From assembly GCA_021324975.1 (NCBI GenBank), contig JAJPIA010000060.1:1-34545 (forward strand): 34,545 bases of DNA, in the 5' to 3' direction. Under the pieces are notes generated by a model, which made no database searches, was not told the DNA's origin, and saw only the letters and a list, made by a program, of their open reading frames with translations. The DNA comes from Bacillota bacterium (GTDB lineage Bacteria; Sysuimicrobiota; Sysuimicrobiia; Sysuimicrobiales; Segetimicrobiaceae). The position numbers and the translations under genes are program-made. Positions 26,982-34,460 of the stretch are shown here, in pieces. The first letter of the stretch is position 1. Every line of letters begins with the position of its first letter.

Positions 26982-27133
26982 GATGCTTACAGCTGCGTGG
27001 CCTAACTTTCCTTGCGCTGCGGACGAAGCGAAGGCACGGCACCCATCAGGCGTCGGTGCGTGGAGCGGAGGACAGGTCCGCCCGGCACGAGCCCTTGCCG
27101 AAGTAATGCGATGACGCACTAGGAGGCACCGCG

Positions 27134-27811
27134 ATGGCGGTTGAATCCGTCAAGACCACGCGGGACGAGCTCCTCCGGACGCGGCAGGAGCTGAAGATCG
27201 CCCAAGACGGCAAGGACATTTTGGAGAAAAAGAAGGAAGCGCTTCTGAGCCGCTTCCTGAACATGGTCCGGGCCTACAAGGGCAAGCGCGAGGCCCTGTT
27301 GGACGACATCAAGCACCTGAAGGACACGCTGGCCCTGACACGCGCCCGCGAGGGAACCGTCGCCGTCCGCTCGCTGGCGCTGGCGACCAGCCAGGACCTG
27401 TCCTTGGAGATCTCCAAGGACAACGTCATGGGGACCAAGATCTTTCACATGGTCCACACGGCGCTGCTGCGCGACATGCTGTCGCGCGGCTACAATCCGG
27501 CCAGCATCAGCAGCCGGATCGAATCTCTGGCAGCGACGTCCGAGCGCCTGCTCGACAAGTTGCTCGCCATCGCGCACATCGAGCACAATCTCAAGACGGT
27601 CGGCAAAGAGATGCGGGCGTTGAATCGAAAGATCAACGCCCTGGAGGAGTCGATCATCCCGAACCTCCGGATGAGGCTGCGGTACATCCAGGATGCGCTC
27701 GAACAGCACGAGCGCGAGGAGCTCTTCCGGCTGAAGATGATCAAGCGCGTGCAGGCGGCCAAGGTCGAAGCGGCCGGCAGCTCACCCGCTGTGCCCGCGG
27801 CCGCCCTGTAG
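27134..27811 (+). CDS. atpD: V/A-type ATPase central shaft subunit D
   Basis: A 225-residue subunit, the main rotating shaft inside the A3B3 head. It is a long antiparallel coiled coil: residues 1-70 (VKTTRDELLRTRQELKIAQ and on) and about 125-205 (LEESIIPNLRMRLRYIQDAL), with a short globular middle. These are textbook family segments. The Ala/Pro/Ser-rich last 15 residues are extra. A full consensus ribosome binding site AGGAGG (27121-27126) lies seven bases before ATG 27134, the strongest in the operon, in keeping with independent re-initiation after the long atpB-atpD gap. The Clp1-like gene begins 47 bases after its stop. Confidence 0.96.
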   Translation: MAVESVKTTRDELLRTRQELKIAQDGKDILEKKKEALLSRFLNMVRAYKGKREALLDDIKHLKDTLALTRAREGTVAVRSLALATSQDLSLEISKDNVMGTKIFHMVHTALLRDMLSRGYNPASISSRIESLAATSERLLDKLLAIAHIEHNLKTVGKEMRALNRKINALEESIIPNLRMRLRYIQDALEQHEREELFRLKMIKRVQAAKVEAAGSSPAVPAAAL

Positions 27812-27858
27812 CGCAGTTCAGGCCGCGGGGGGCCCCGGCGAAGGGATCGAGCACCGGC

Positions 27859-28776
27859 GTGATCGCGGGGTGGCGTGCGGTCGTCCGGGCCGTGGTCGAT
27901 GTCCCCGGGACCGTGATGATGCTCGGGGCCGTCGACGTCGGCAAGACGACGCGCGCCGCGGTGCTGGCCAATGTCGTGTGCCGCGTGGGGCGGCGGGTCG
28001 CGATCGTGGACGCCGACATCGGTCAATCGGACCTTGGGCCTCCCACCACGGTGGGTCTCGGTACGCTGGATCGCCCGGCGCGGCGGATGACCGAGATCCC
28101 GCTCCGCGCCATGCACTTCGTCGGCGACACCTCCCCGCAGGCGACCCAACGGTTCCTCACGGCGGGCATCCGGCGCCTGGTCGCGACGGCGCGCGAACGC
28201 GGTGCCGCAACTGTGATCGTCGATACCACCGGCTGGGTCGAGGGGCGGGCGGGCATCGCCGCCAAACTCCGTGAGGTGGAGGCCGCGGCGGCGCGCCACG
28301 TCGTGGCGATCCAGCGGGATGATGAAGTCGAGCCCATCCTCGAGCGGTTGCCGGCCGGGGTGTTGGTGCACCGCCTGCGCCCCCACCCGCGAACCCGGCC
28401 CCGGTCGGGGGTCGAGCGGCGCGCTTTTCGCGAGCGACAGTTTGAGCGGTACTTCCGCGGCGCCGCGACCCGGGTCCTCGATCTTCGAGTTCTGCGTCAA
28501 GAGCGCGCGGTAAGTTACGCCGGGCGGTACATCGCGCCGGCGGACGTCGTGACCGGACTGCCGTACCGCGAGCTGCGTCACCGGCTCGTCGGGCTCGCCG
28601 ATGATGCGGGTGGGCTGATGGCGCTCGGGACCGTGACCGGCGTTCGGGCGGGCGGCGCCGCGGTGGACGTGTTTGCGCCCCCGCCTCTTCAGGATCGCAT
28701 CAGCACGCTTCAGTGGGGAGCGCTCCGCGTGTCGCCCGCCGGCCGCGAGGAAGGCCGCACGCGTGGAGCCGCGTGA
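27859..28776 (+). CDS. Clp1/Grc3-type polynucleotide 5'-kinase-like P-loop protein
   Basis: A 305-residue protein whose first half is a Clp1/Grc3 P-loop domain. Walker A is GAVDVGKTT (23-31). DADIGQSDLGPPTTVGLG (51-68) is the family's second motif, and VDTTGWVEGRAG (121-132) matches the Clp1/Grc3 signature NTxGWVxGxG. In eukaryotes and archaea these proteins phosphorylate RNA 5'-hydroxyl ends; in bacteria the family ('Clp1/GlmU family') is uncharacterised as far as I know. Residues 133-230 include a basic stretch (HPRTRPRSGVERRAFRERQF) that could contact nucleic acid, and the last ~70 resemble the small C-terminal beta domain. GTG 27859 lies 11 bases after a GAAGGGAT-type site. It follows atpD by 47 bases and overlaps the DUF881 gene. 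Kinase activity is inference. Confidence 0.82.
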   Translation: MIAGWRAVVRAVVDVPGTVMMLGAVDVGKTTRAAVLANVVCRVGRRVAIVDADIGQSDLGPPTTVGLGTLDRPARRMTEIPLRAMHFVGDTSPQATQRFLTAGIRRLVATARERGAATVIVDTTGWVEGRAGIAAKLREVEAAAARHVVAIQRDDEVEPILERLPAGVLVHRLRPHPRTRPRSGVERRAFRERQFERYFRGAATRVLDLRVLRQERAVSYAGRYIAPADVVTGLPYRELRHRLVGLADDAGGLMALGTVTGVRAGGAAVDVFAPPPLQDRISTLQWGALRVSPAGREEGRTRGAA

Positions 28777-29533
28777 GGTCCGACCGGCGGGCGCGCGGAC
28801 CATGCTCGCGGCGCAACCCTGGCAGCTTGCGCTGACGGCGGTGGCCGTCGTCGTGGGGTTCGTCCTCGGGGTCCAGGTCCGGACGGAGCGGTCGATCGAG
28901 ACGAATCTGCAGGTTACCTCCGGGCGGCTCGGCGAGGTCGCCTACCGGTACCGGCAGGTCGAGGCGCGCCAGGCGGCGCTTCGCAGCCGGCTCGCGGAGT
29001 TGCGTCAGGAAATCGCGGACGAGGAGCAGCAGGCGGCGGCGGGGCGCGAAGCGACGGCGGCGCTCGCCGCCGATCTCGCGCAGTTGCGCACCCTCTCGGG
29101 GTTGACGCCGGTGCACGGACCGGGCGTGCTCGTGGTGATCGCGGACAGCACGCGGCCGCTCAAGCCGGGGGAGGATCCCAACCTGGTGCTCATTCATTAT
29201 TCCGACGTGCATGCGGTCGTCGCGACGCTGTTCGCCGCGGGGGCCGAGGCCGTCGCCGTCAACGGCGAGCGGGTGGTCGGCACGACCGGCATCGCCTGCG
29301 TCGGCACGACGATCCTGTGCAACGCGCGCCGGCTCGCGCCGCCGTACCGGATCGAGGCGATCGGCGATCCACACGTGCTCCTGGCCGCCGCCGTCGCGCG
29401 CGGCGGGATCCTCGACGAGTTGCGCGCGTTCGGGTTTCCGGTGGCGGTGACCGCCGAGAGCGACGTGCGGCTGCCGGCATATACCGGCACGTTTGTGCAC
29501 CAGTTCGCCACGCCGGTTGAGACCGGGAGGTAG
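28763..29533 (+). CDS. DUF881 protein (YlxW/YlxX-like), membrane-anchored
   Basis: A 256-residue protein with one N-terminal membrane helix (about 20-38), a coiled coil (about 45-100, with QARQAALRSRLAELRQEI) and a DUF881 domain from about 105. That domain is recognised by LTPVHGPGVLVVIADS, NLVLIHYSDVHAVVATLFAAGAEAVAVNGERV, and TTGIACVGTTILCNARRLAPPYRIEAIGD. Homologues often lie in cell-division gene clusters with sbp, ftsA and ftsZ; their biochemical role is unknown. GAGGAAGG at 28747-28754 is eight bases before GTG 28763, inside the preceding gene; ATG 28802 is the alternative, shorter by 13 residues. It ends five bases before the DUF1290 gene and is cotranscribed with it. Confidence 0.88.
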   Translation: MEPREVRPAGARTMLAAQPWQLALTAVAVVVGFVLGVQVRTERSIETNLQVTSGRLGEVAYRYRQVEARQAALRSRLAELRQEIADEEQQAAAGREATAALAADLAQLRTLSGLTPVHGPGVLVVIADSTRPLKPGEDPNLVLIHYSDVHAVVATLFAAGAEAVAVNGERVVGTTGIACVGTTILCNARRLAPPYRIEAIGDPHVLLAAAVARGGILDELRAFGFPVAVTAESDVRLPAYTGTFVHQFATPVETGR

Positions 29534-29537
29534 AGAC

Positions 29538-29903
29538 ATGGTGATTCCCATTCTCGGACTGTTAGCGGGGCTCGCGCTCGGGCTGCTGGTGAGCTTCCAA
29601 GTTCCCCTGACGTACGTCAAATACAGCGCGATCGCCATCCTGGCCGCCGTGGACACCCTGCTCGGCGGCGTGCGGGCCCAGTACGAAGCGCGATTCGACC
29701 TGCGCGTGTTTCTGTCGGGGTTCGTCGTCAACACGGTGTTTGCGGCGGGCCTGACGGCGCTAGGGGACCTGCTCGGGCTGGACATCTATCTCGGCGCGGT
29801 CGTCGCCTTCAGCATCCGGATCTTCAACAACATCGGGTTCATCCGGCGGGACCTGCTGGGGCTGGTGTGGAAGGCGGCGCCGCTCGAGGCGGGCGAGACG
29901 TAG
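29538..29903 (+). CDS. sbp: DUF1290 small basic family membrane protein
   Basis: A 121-residue protein with about three membrane helices (residues 3-22, 25-42 and 55-82). The segment LGLLVSFQVPLTYVKYSAIAILAAVDTLLGGVRA (shown only as a landmark by its ends), FLSGFVVNTVFAAGLTALGDLLGLDIYLGAVV and the end AFSIRIFNNIGFIRRDLL are characteristic. The family is named after the Bacillus sbp gene beside ftsA/ftsZ and has no known function. Here it is paired with the DUF881 gene, as usual, but the division genes themselves are not in the window. GGGAGG before ATG 29538 is a plausible ribosome binding site. A strong inverted repeat follows 14 bases after the stop. Confidence 0.92.
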   Translation: MVIPILGLLAGLALGLLVSFQVPLTYVKYSAIAILAAVDTLLGGVRAQYEARFDLRVFLSGFVVNTVFAAGLTALGDLLGLDIYLGAVVAFSIRIFNNIGFIRRDLLGLVWKAAPLEAGET

Positions 29904-29917
29904 TCCGGCGCTCGACC

Positions 29918-29951
29918 CCGTCCGCGGATCCGGGCGGCCGATCGCGGACGG
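29918..29951 (+). terminator. 9-bp inverted repeat between sbp and gap
   Basis: CCGTCCGCG (29918-29926) pairs perfectly with CGCGGACGG (29943-29951) across 16 bases. It lies in the 114-base gap before gap. No T-run follows at once, though the next bases (GGAAAATCATTTCC, near 29960-29973) form an AT-richer mini-palindrome. It may end the ATPase/Clp1/sbp transcript or sit in the gap leader. I found no clear promoter in the gap. Confidence 0.45.
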
Positions 29952-30017
29952 CGCACCTGGGGAAAATCATTTCCGACAGCGGACGGGCGCGTCGGTCCGC
30001 CGGAGGAGGGGCGTGGG

Positions 30018-31022
30018 ATGGCACGCATCGGGATCAACGGCTTCGGTCGCATCGGCCGGCTCGTGCTGCGCGCGATGCTTGAGCGGCATCCAGGGCTGGA
30101 GGTCGCCGCGGTTAACGATCTGACGGACGTGCGGACGAACGCGCATCTGTTCCGGTACGACAGCACGTATGGGCGGTTCGGGGGGAGCGTGGAGGCGGCG
30201 GACGGCGCCATCGTCATCGACGGGCGCACGGTCCAGGTGCTCTCGGAGCGGGACCCCGCGAAACTGCCGTGGCGGGCTCACGGCGTCGATCTCGTCGTGG
30301 AATCCACCGGGCGTTTCACAGACGCGGCACGGGCGGCGGGGCACCTCGAGGGCGGCGCGCGGCGCGTGCTAATTACCGCGCCGGCCAAGGGCGAAGACGT
30401 GACGGTCAACATGGGCGTCAACCACACCGCGTACGATCCCGCGAAGCACCGGATCGTCAGCAACGGATCGTGCACGACCAACTGCCTGTCCGTGACGGCG
30501 AAGGTGCTCTCGCAGGCGTTCGGGATCCGGGGCGGGTTCATGAATACGGTGCACTCGTATACGAACGATCAGGTGATCTTGGATACGGTGCATCACGATC
30601 TCCGGCGGGCGCGGGCGGCCGGGTTAAACATTATTCCCACGACGACCGGGGCCGCCAAGGCAATCTCACTGGTGTTGCCGGAACTCGTGGGCAGGATGAA
30701 CGGTCTTGCCCTCCGGGTGCCCACGCCGACCGTGTCGATGGTGGACCTCACGGTGAGCCTGGAGCGGCCGGCCGGCGTGGACCAGATCAACCGCGCATTC
30801 CGGCAGGCGGCGGACGGCGAGATGCGCGAGTATCTCGGCTACACCGAGGAGCCGCTCGTGTCGATGGACTTCAAAGGCGATTCCCGTAGCGGGATCGTTG
30901 ACGGCGCGTCGACCATGGCCCTCGGCGATCTCGTGAAGGTGCTGTCGTGGTACGACAACGAGTGGGGGTACTCTTGCCGCGTCGCCGATCTCGCGCACTA
31001 CATGCTCGAGCGAGGCGCCTGA
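30018..31022 (+). CDS. gap: Type I glyceraldehyde-3-phosphate dehydrogenase
   Basis: A 334-residue enzyme converting glyceraldehyde 3-phosphate to 1,3-bisphosphoglycerate with NAD. The nucleotide motif [10 protein letters not shown] opens the protein; N33-D34 in AAVNDLTD favours NAD. The catalytic Cys is C152 in [10 protein letters not shown], where the usual SNAS has become SNGS, and the partner His is H179 in [23 protein letters not shown] near the end is fully typical. GGAGGAGG at 30002-30009 supports ATG 30018. It heads a gap-pgk-tpiA-secG unit, the common arrangement in many Gram-positive-related lineages. It can serve glycolysis or gluconeogenesis; the presence of YvcK in the window suggests regulation of that branch, but that is inference. 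Confidence 0.97.
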   Translation: MARIGINGFGRIGRLVLRAMLERHPGLEVAAVNDLTDVRTNAHLFRYDSTYGRFGGSVEAADGAIVIDGRTVQVLSERDPAKLPWRAHGVDLVVESTGRFTDAARAAGHLEGGARRVLITAPAKGEDVTVNMGVNHTAYDPAKHRIVSNGSCTTNCLSVTAKVLSQAFGIRGGFMNTVHSYTNDQVILDTVHHDLRRARAAGLNIIPTTTGAAKAISLVLPELVGRMNGLALRVPTPTVSMVDLTVSLERPAGVDQINRAFRQAADGEMREYLGYTEEPLVSMDFKGDSRSGIVDGASTMALGDLVKVLSWYDNEWGYSCRVADLAHYMLERGA

Positions 31023-31068
31023 GCACTCGAGCCGCCGGCGCGGAGCGCCCGCGGCGGAGGGACTGGTG

Positions 31069-32247
31069 ATGCGGAAGAAGACGATTCGTGACGTCGACGT
31101 GCAGGGACGCCGCGTCTTCGTCCGCGTCGACTTCAACGTGCCGTTGGAGCACGGCCGCATCACGGACGACCACCGGATCGTCGCCTCGCTCCCCACGATC
31201 ACCAACTTGCTCGACCGCCGGGCCGCCGTCGTCCTCGCGTCGCACCTGGGCCGGCCGAAGGGGCCCGATCCCGCGCTCCGCATGAATCCGATCGCGTCGC
31301 GCTTGAGCGAGTTGCTCGGGCGGCCGGTGCGGAAACTGGATGATTGCGTCGGGCCGGCCGTTGCGGACGCGGTTGCCGCGCTCGGGCCGGGGCAGACGGT
31401 GCTGCTCGAAAACCTCCGGTTTCACAAGGAGGAGGAGGCCAATGATCCCGCGTTTGCCAGGCAGCTCGCGTCGCTCGCCGACCTCTACGTCAACGACGCG
31501 TTCGGCACGGCGCACCGCGCACACGCCAGCACGGCGGGCATCGCGGCGTACTTACCGGCCGTCGCCGGCCTCCTGATGGAGCGGGAGCTGGAGTTCCTCG
31601 GTAAGGTGCTGGAGCGGCCGCAGCGTCCCCTGGTCGTGATCATGGGCGGGGCCAAGGTCGGGGACAAGATCGGCGTCATCCGGAATCTCCTCCGGCTGTC
31701 GCAGACGATGCTGTTGGGCGGGGGGATGTGCTACACATTTCTCCGCGCCGCCGGGGCCGAGATCGGGGCGTCGTTGGTCGAGCAGGACCGGCTGGACCTT
31801 GCGCGCGAGCTTACCCGGGAAGCCGAGCAGCGCGGGGTGCGCCTCCTCTTGCCGGTGGACGTAGTGGCGGCCGAGCGGGTCGAGGCGGGCGCCCCCACCC
31901 GCACCGTCGACGCACGGGCGATTCCCGCCGGGTGGGCCGGCGTCGACCTCGCGCCGAGGACCATCGCGACGTTTGCCGCGCCGATCGCCTCCGCGGGCAC
32001 CGTTCTGTGGAACGGGCCGATGGGTGTGTTCGAGATTCCGGCGTTTGCGGAAGGTACGCGGGCCATTGCGAGGGCGGTCGCGGAATCCTGCGCCGAGTCC
32101 GTCGTGGGCGGGGGCGACACCGCGGCGGCGGTGGAAGAGTTTGGGTACGCGGACAAGATGACGCATGTCAGCACCGGCGGGGGCGCCTCCCTCGAATTCA
32201 TGGAGGGCCGGACGCTGCCGGGCGTCGCCGTGCTGCAAGATGCCTAG
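31069..32247 (+). CDS. pgk: Phosphoglycerate kinase
   Basis: A 392-residue cytoplasmic enzyme that transfers the acyl phosphate of 1,3-bisphosphoglycerate to ADP. The N-terminal signature [19 protein letters not shown] with substrate Arg and Asp residues is present, followed by ASHLGRPKG. In the C-terminal nucleotide domain [18 protein letters not shown] and [15 protein letters not shown] are standard, and [13 protein letters not shown] closes the domain. Length is normal. GTG 31066 is in frame, but GGAGGG at 31056-31061 is better placed (seven bases) for ATG 31069. It is 46 bases after gap, and its last codons overlap the start of tpiA by eight bases. Confidence 0.97.
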   Translation: MRKKTIRDVDVQGRRVFVRVDFNVPLEHGRITDDHRIVASLPTITNLLDRRAAVVLASHLGRPKGPDPALRMNPIASRLSELLGRPVRKLDDCVGPAVADAVAALGPGQTVLLENLRFHKEEEANDPAFARQLASLADLYVNDAFGTAHRAHASTAGIAAYLPAVAGLLMERELEFLGKVLERPQRPLVVIMGGAKVGDKIGVIRNLLRLSQTMLLGGGMCYTFLRAAGAEIGASLVEQDRLDLARELTREAEQRGVRLLLPVDVVAAERVEAGAPTRTVDARAIPAGWAGVDLAPRTIATFAAPIASAGTVLWNGPMGVFEIPAFAEGTRAIARAVAESCAESVVGGGDTAAAVEEFGYADKMTHVSTGGGASLEFMEGRTLPGVAVLQDA

Positions 32248-33013
32248 TCCAGGGAGCGGCGCGGCGCGTGTCCCCTGCGTCGCGGCCAACTGGAAGATGC
32301 ACCTGACCCGCGAGACGGGCGCGCGGCTCGCCCGCGACGTCCTCGCGGCCGTGGGCGAGGTCGCGGGGGCGGAAGTGATCCTGTGCCCGCCCGCGACGGC
32401 GCTCGATGCCGTGGCACGAGTGCTCGACGGAACCCGGATTGGCTTGGGCGCCCAAACGATGCACTGGGAATCGCAGGGCGCCTACACCGGCGAGATCAGC
32501 GCGCCGATGCTCGTAGACCTCGGATGCCGCGCCGTCATCCTTGGGCACTCGGAGCGCCGACAGTACTTCGGTGAGCGTGACGAGGACGTCGGCCGCAAGG
32601 TGCGGGCCGCGCTGGCCCACGGCCTGACGCCCATCGTCTGTGTGGGCGAGGGCCTCGACGAGCGCCGGCGCGGGGGGACGGACACCGTCGTTAGCCGGCA
32701 AGTGGCGGCGGCGGTCGCCATGGCGCCGCCCGAGCGCCTGGCCGCGCTGGTCGTCGCCTACGAACCCATTTGGGCCATCGGCACGGGCTTGACCGCCACG
32801 GGCGCCGAGGCGGCCCGGGTCGCGGCATTGATCCGCACCCGAATTGGCGCCGTGCGTGACGCTGAGGGCGTGCGCGTCCTCTACGGCGGGAGCGTCAAGC
32901 CCGCGAACATCGGCGAGTTCCTCGAGGAGCCGGGCATCGACGGCGCGCTCGTGGGCGGCGCCAGTCTCGACGCGGAGGCGTTTGCGGCGATCGTCCGGGC
33001 AGCCGCCCGTTGA
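32240..33013 (+). CDS. tpiA: Triose-phosphate isomerase
   Basis: A 257-residue TIM-barrel enzyme interconverting dihydroxyacetone phosphate and glyceraldehyde 3-phosphate. Catalytic residues are in place: N17 and K19 in ANWKMH, H103 in GHSERRQYF, and E175 in [11 protein letters not shown]. The phosphate-gripping loop that follows and [12 protein letters not shown] near the C-terminus are typical. The frame extends upstream, but ATG 32240, overlapping pgk by eight bases, gives a short nine-residue lead before the barrel and is the only reasonable start. With gap and pgk it provides the triose-phosphate segment of glycolysis. The secG gene follows after 62 bases. Confidence 0.96.
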   Translation: MPSPGSGAARVPCVAANWKMHLTRETGARLARDVLAAVGEVAGAEVILCPPATALDAVARVLDGTRIGLGAQTMHWESQGAYTGEISAPMLVDLGCRAVILGHSERRQYFGERDEDVGRKVRAALAHGLTPIVCVGEGLDERRRGGTDTVVSRQVAAAVAMAPPERLAALVVAYEPIWAIGTGLTATGAEAARVAALIRTRIGAVRDAEGVRVLYGGSVKPANIGEFLEEPGIDGALVGGASLDAEAFAAIVRAAAR

Positions 33014-33075
33014 GACTTGGACAGCGGCTTGGGCCGTGTGTTAGTGTAGAGAGGTTCTAGCGTGGGGGTGCATCA

Positions 33076-33306
33076 GTGAGCACCATTGTTTTGATCATTC
33101 ATCTCATTGCCGCGGCCGCCGTCATCGGCGTGATCGTGCTGCAGGGGCCGAAGGGCGAGGGCCTCGGCTCCATCGGAGGCGGTGGCGCGCGGTTGTTCCA
33201 CGGCCCCAGGCCGAGGGAGACGCTGTTTCTCCGGGTGACCGCGTCGCTCGCGATCGTGTTCGGCATCACGTCGTTGGTTCTGGTCCTCACCAACTTCGCT
33301 CGCTGA
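33076..33306 (+). CDS. secG: Preprotein translocase subunit SecG
   Basis: A 76-residue membrane protein of the SecYEG export channel. Two helices (about 3-22 and 53-72) flank a Gly-rich cytoplasmic loop, GPKGEGLGSIGGGGARLF, which is the family hallmark. SecG aids insertion and movement of preproteins with SecA. The start is GTG 33076; a GGGGGTG stretch is a possible ribosome binding site. The gap-pgk-tpiA-secG order is frequent in bacteria, and E. coli also has a tRNA-Leu gene close to secG, so the placing of the tRNA-Leu 1.2 kb further on is a loose parallel only. Confidence 0.95.
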   Translation: MSTIVLIIHLIAAAAVIGVIVLQGPKGEGLGSIGGGGARLFHGPRPRETLFLRVTASLAIVFGITSLVLVLTNFAR

Positions 33307-33320
33307 AACCCTGTTCCCGG

Positions 33321-34361
33321 GTGGCCCGAAAACACGCAGAGTTTTCATCGCTCGACGACGTCAGCCGGTACACGGCCGACGGGCGCAACCGTCTCCACAG
33401 CGCGTCCCACGAAGAGATCCGTGCCGGCGCGACCACGGATGTGTATTTCGTCCGCACGCTGGAGATTCTGCGATCCCTCGGATTGGCCGCCACACCCGTC
33501 GTGGCCGAGATCTTTGGGAGCCGAAGCGGCGTGCTCGTGGGCGTCGACGAGGTGCACTATCTGCTCCGCGACAGCGGCGTGCGGATCGAGTCGCTGCGCG
33601 AGGGCGACGCGTTCGCCGATCGCGAGATCATCATGCGAATCGAGGGCCCGTACGCCGCGTTCGGCATGTTCGAGACCGTCATCCTGGGGATGCTCGCGCA
33701 TCCCAGCGGGTGGGCCACGGCCGCCCGCGAGGTGGTGGACGTCGCGGGAGACGTCCCCGTGTATTCGTTTGGCGCGAGGCACGTTCATCCCGCCGTCGCG
33801 CCCGTTATGGAGCGGGCCGCCATCATCGGTGGCATGCGGGGCGCGGCGTGTGTGCTCGGCGCCAAGCTGGCCGGCCAGGAGCCCGTCGGCACGATGCCTC
33901 ATGCCTTCATCCTTCTCGTGGGGGACACCGTGCGCGCAGCCACGGCGTATCATGAGCTGATGCCGTCCGGCGTGCCGCGGCTCGTGCTCGTGGACACCTT
34001 TACCGACGAGGCCGTGGAGGCCGTGCGGCTCGCCGAGGCGATGGGCCGTAACTTGTCCGCCGTCCGCCTGGACACGCCGCGTGAACGCGGCAGCGTCACG
34101 CCGGAACTGGTGCGCGAAGTGCGAGCCCGGTTGGCCCTCGTCGGGTACCCGGACGTCCAGATCTTTGTGTCGGGCGGCATCACGCCGGACCGCATGCCGG
34201 CCCTCATCGACGCCGGCGTCTCCGCGTTCGGGGTGGGCAGCTACGTCAGCGGCGCCCCACCGATCGACATGACGATGGACCTCCGCGAGATCAACGGCCG
34301 CCCGATCGCAAAGCGCGGGCGCATTCCCGGGCGCACGCTCAATGAGCGGCTACGGCCGTGA
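33321..34361 (+). CDS. pncB: Nicotinate phosphoribosyltransferase (short form)
   Basis: A 346-residue NAD-salvage enzyme that joins nicotinate to PRPP to give nicotinate mononucleotide. EEIRAGATTDVYFVRTLEIL begins the core; IMRIEGPYAAFGMFETVILGML, VYSFGARHVHP (with the His of the phosphohistidine cycle), GTMPHAFILLVGD and IFVSGGITPDRMPALIDAGVSAFGVGSYV follow the family pattern. It is the short type known from archaea and several bacteria, without the C-terminal extension of the longer PncB proteins. GTG 33321 is the first start after the secG stop, 14 bases before; no good ribosome binding site is seen and about 28 N-terminal residues precede the core. The pairing with glycolysis and export genes looks like simple operon growth. 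Confidence 0.9.
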   Translation: MARKHAEFSSLDDVSRYTADGRNRLHSASHEEIRAGATTDVYFVRTLEILRSLGLAATPVVAEIFGSRSGVLVGVDEVHYLLRDSGVRIESLREGDAFADREIIMRIEGPYAAFGMFETVILGMLAHPSGWATAAREVVDVAGDVPVYSFGARHVHPAVAPVMERAAIIGGMRGAACVLGAKLAGQEPVGTMPHAFILLVGDTVRAATAYHELMPSGVPRLVLVDTFTDEAVEAVRLAEAMGRNLSAVRLDTPRERGSVTPELVREVRARLALVGYPDVQIFVSGGITPDRMPALIDAGVSAFGVGSYVSGAPPIDMTMDLREINGRPIAKRGRIPGRTLNERLRP

Positions 34362-34391
34362 TCCGCGCTGTGCGGCGCGCGTGCCGCTGAA

Positions 34392-34421
34392 TTGACAGCG
34401 TTTGGGGGGCGTTCGTATAAT
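34392..34421 (+). promoter_or_regulatory. Consensus sigma70 promoter of tRNA-Leu
   Basis: Perfect TTGACA (34392-34397) and perfect TATAAT (34416-34421) separated by 18 bases. The expected start is near 34428, 33 bases before the mature tRNA. This is the strongest promoter in the window, as expected for a stable RNA gene. Confidence 0.88.
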
Positions 34422-34428
34422 GAGGTGT

Positions 34429-34451
34429 CCCTGCCGCACGATCCGGCAGGG
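34429..34451 (+). promoter_or_regulatory. Hairpin in the tRNA-Leu 5' leader
   Basis: CCCTGCCG (34429-34436) and CGGCAGGG (34444-34451) form a perfect 8-bp stem with a 7-base loop, right at the inferred 5' end of the precursor. The following GCTTTCGTT is a poor T-run, so it may act as a weak attenuator or protect the leader until RNase P removes it. Confidence 0.6.
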
Positions 34452-34460
34452 GCTTTCGTT

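Noticed and set aside
26908-27114. A 68-codon frame in the atpB-atpD gap
   Set aside because: No ribosome binding site, no recognisable similarity, and composition like non-coding GC-rich DNA.
30447-30490. Altered GAPDH active-site motif SNGSC as a sign of a non-phosphorylating or moonlighting enzyme
   Set aside because: Ala-to-Gly beside the catalytic Cys is mild; Cys152, His179 and all other signatures are intact and the genes around it are glycolytic.
33017-33047. A possible secG promoter (TTGGAC and TAGTGT)
   Set aside because: The -10 matches only three of six consensus bases with a 19-base spacer; secG is more simply read from the gap operon.
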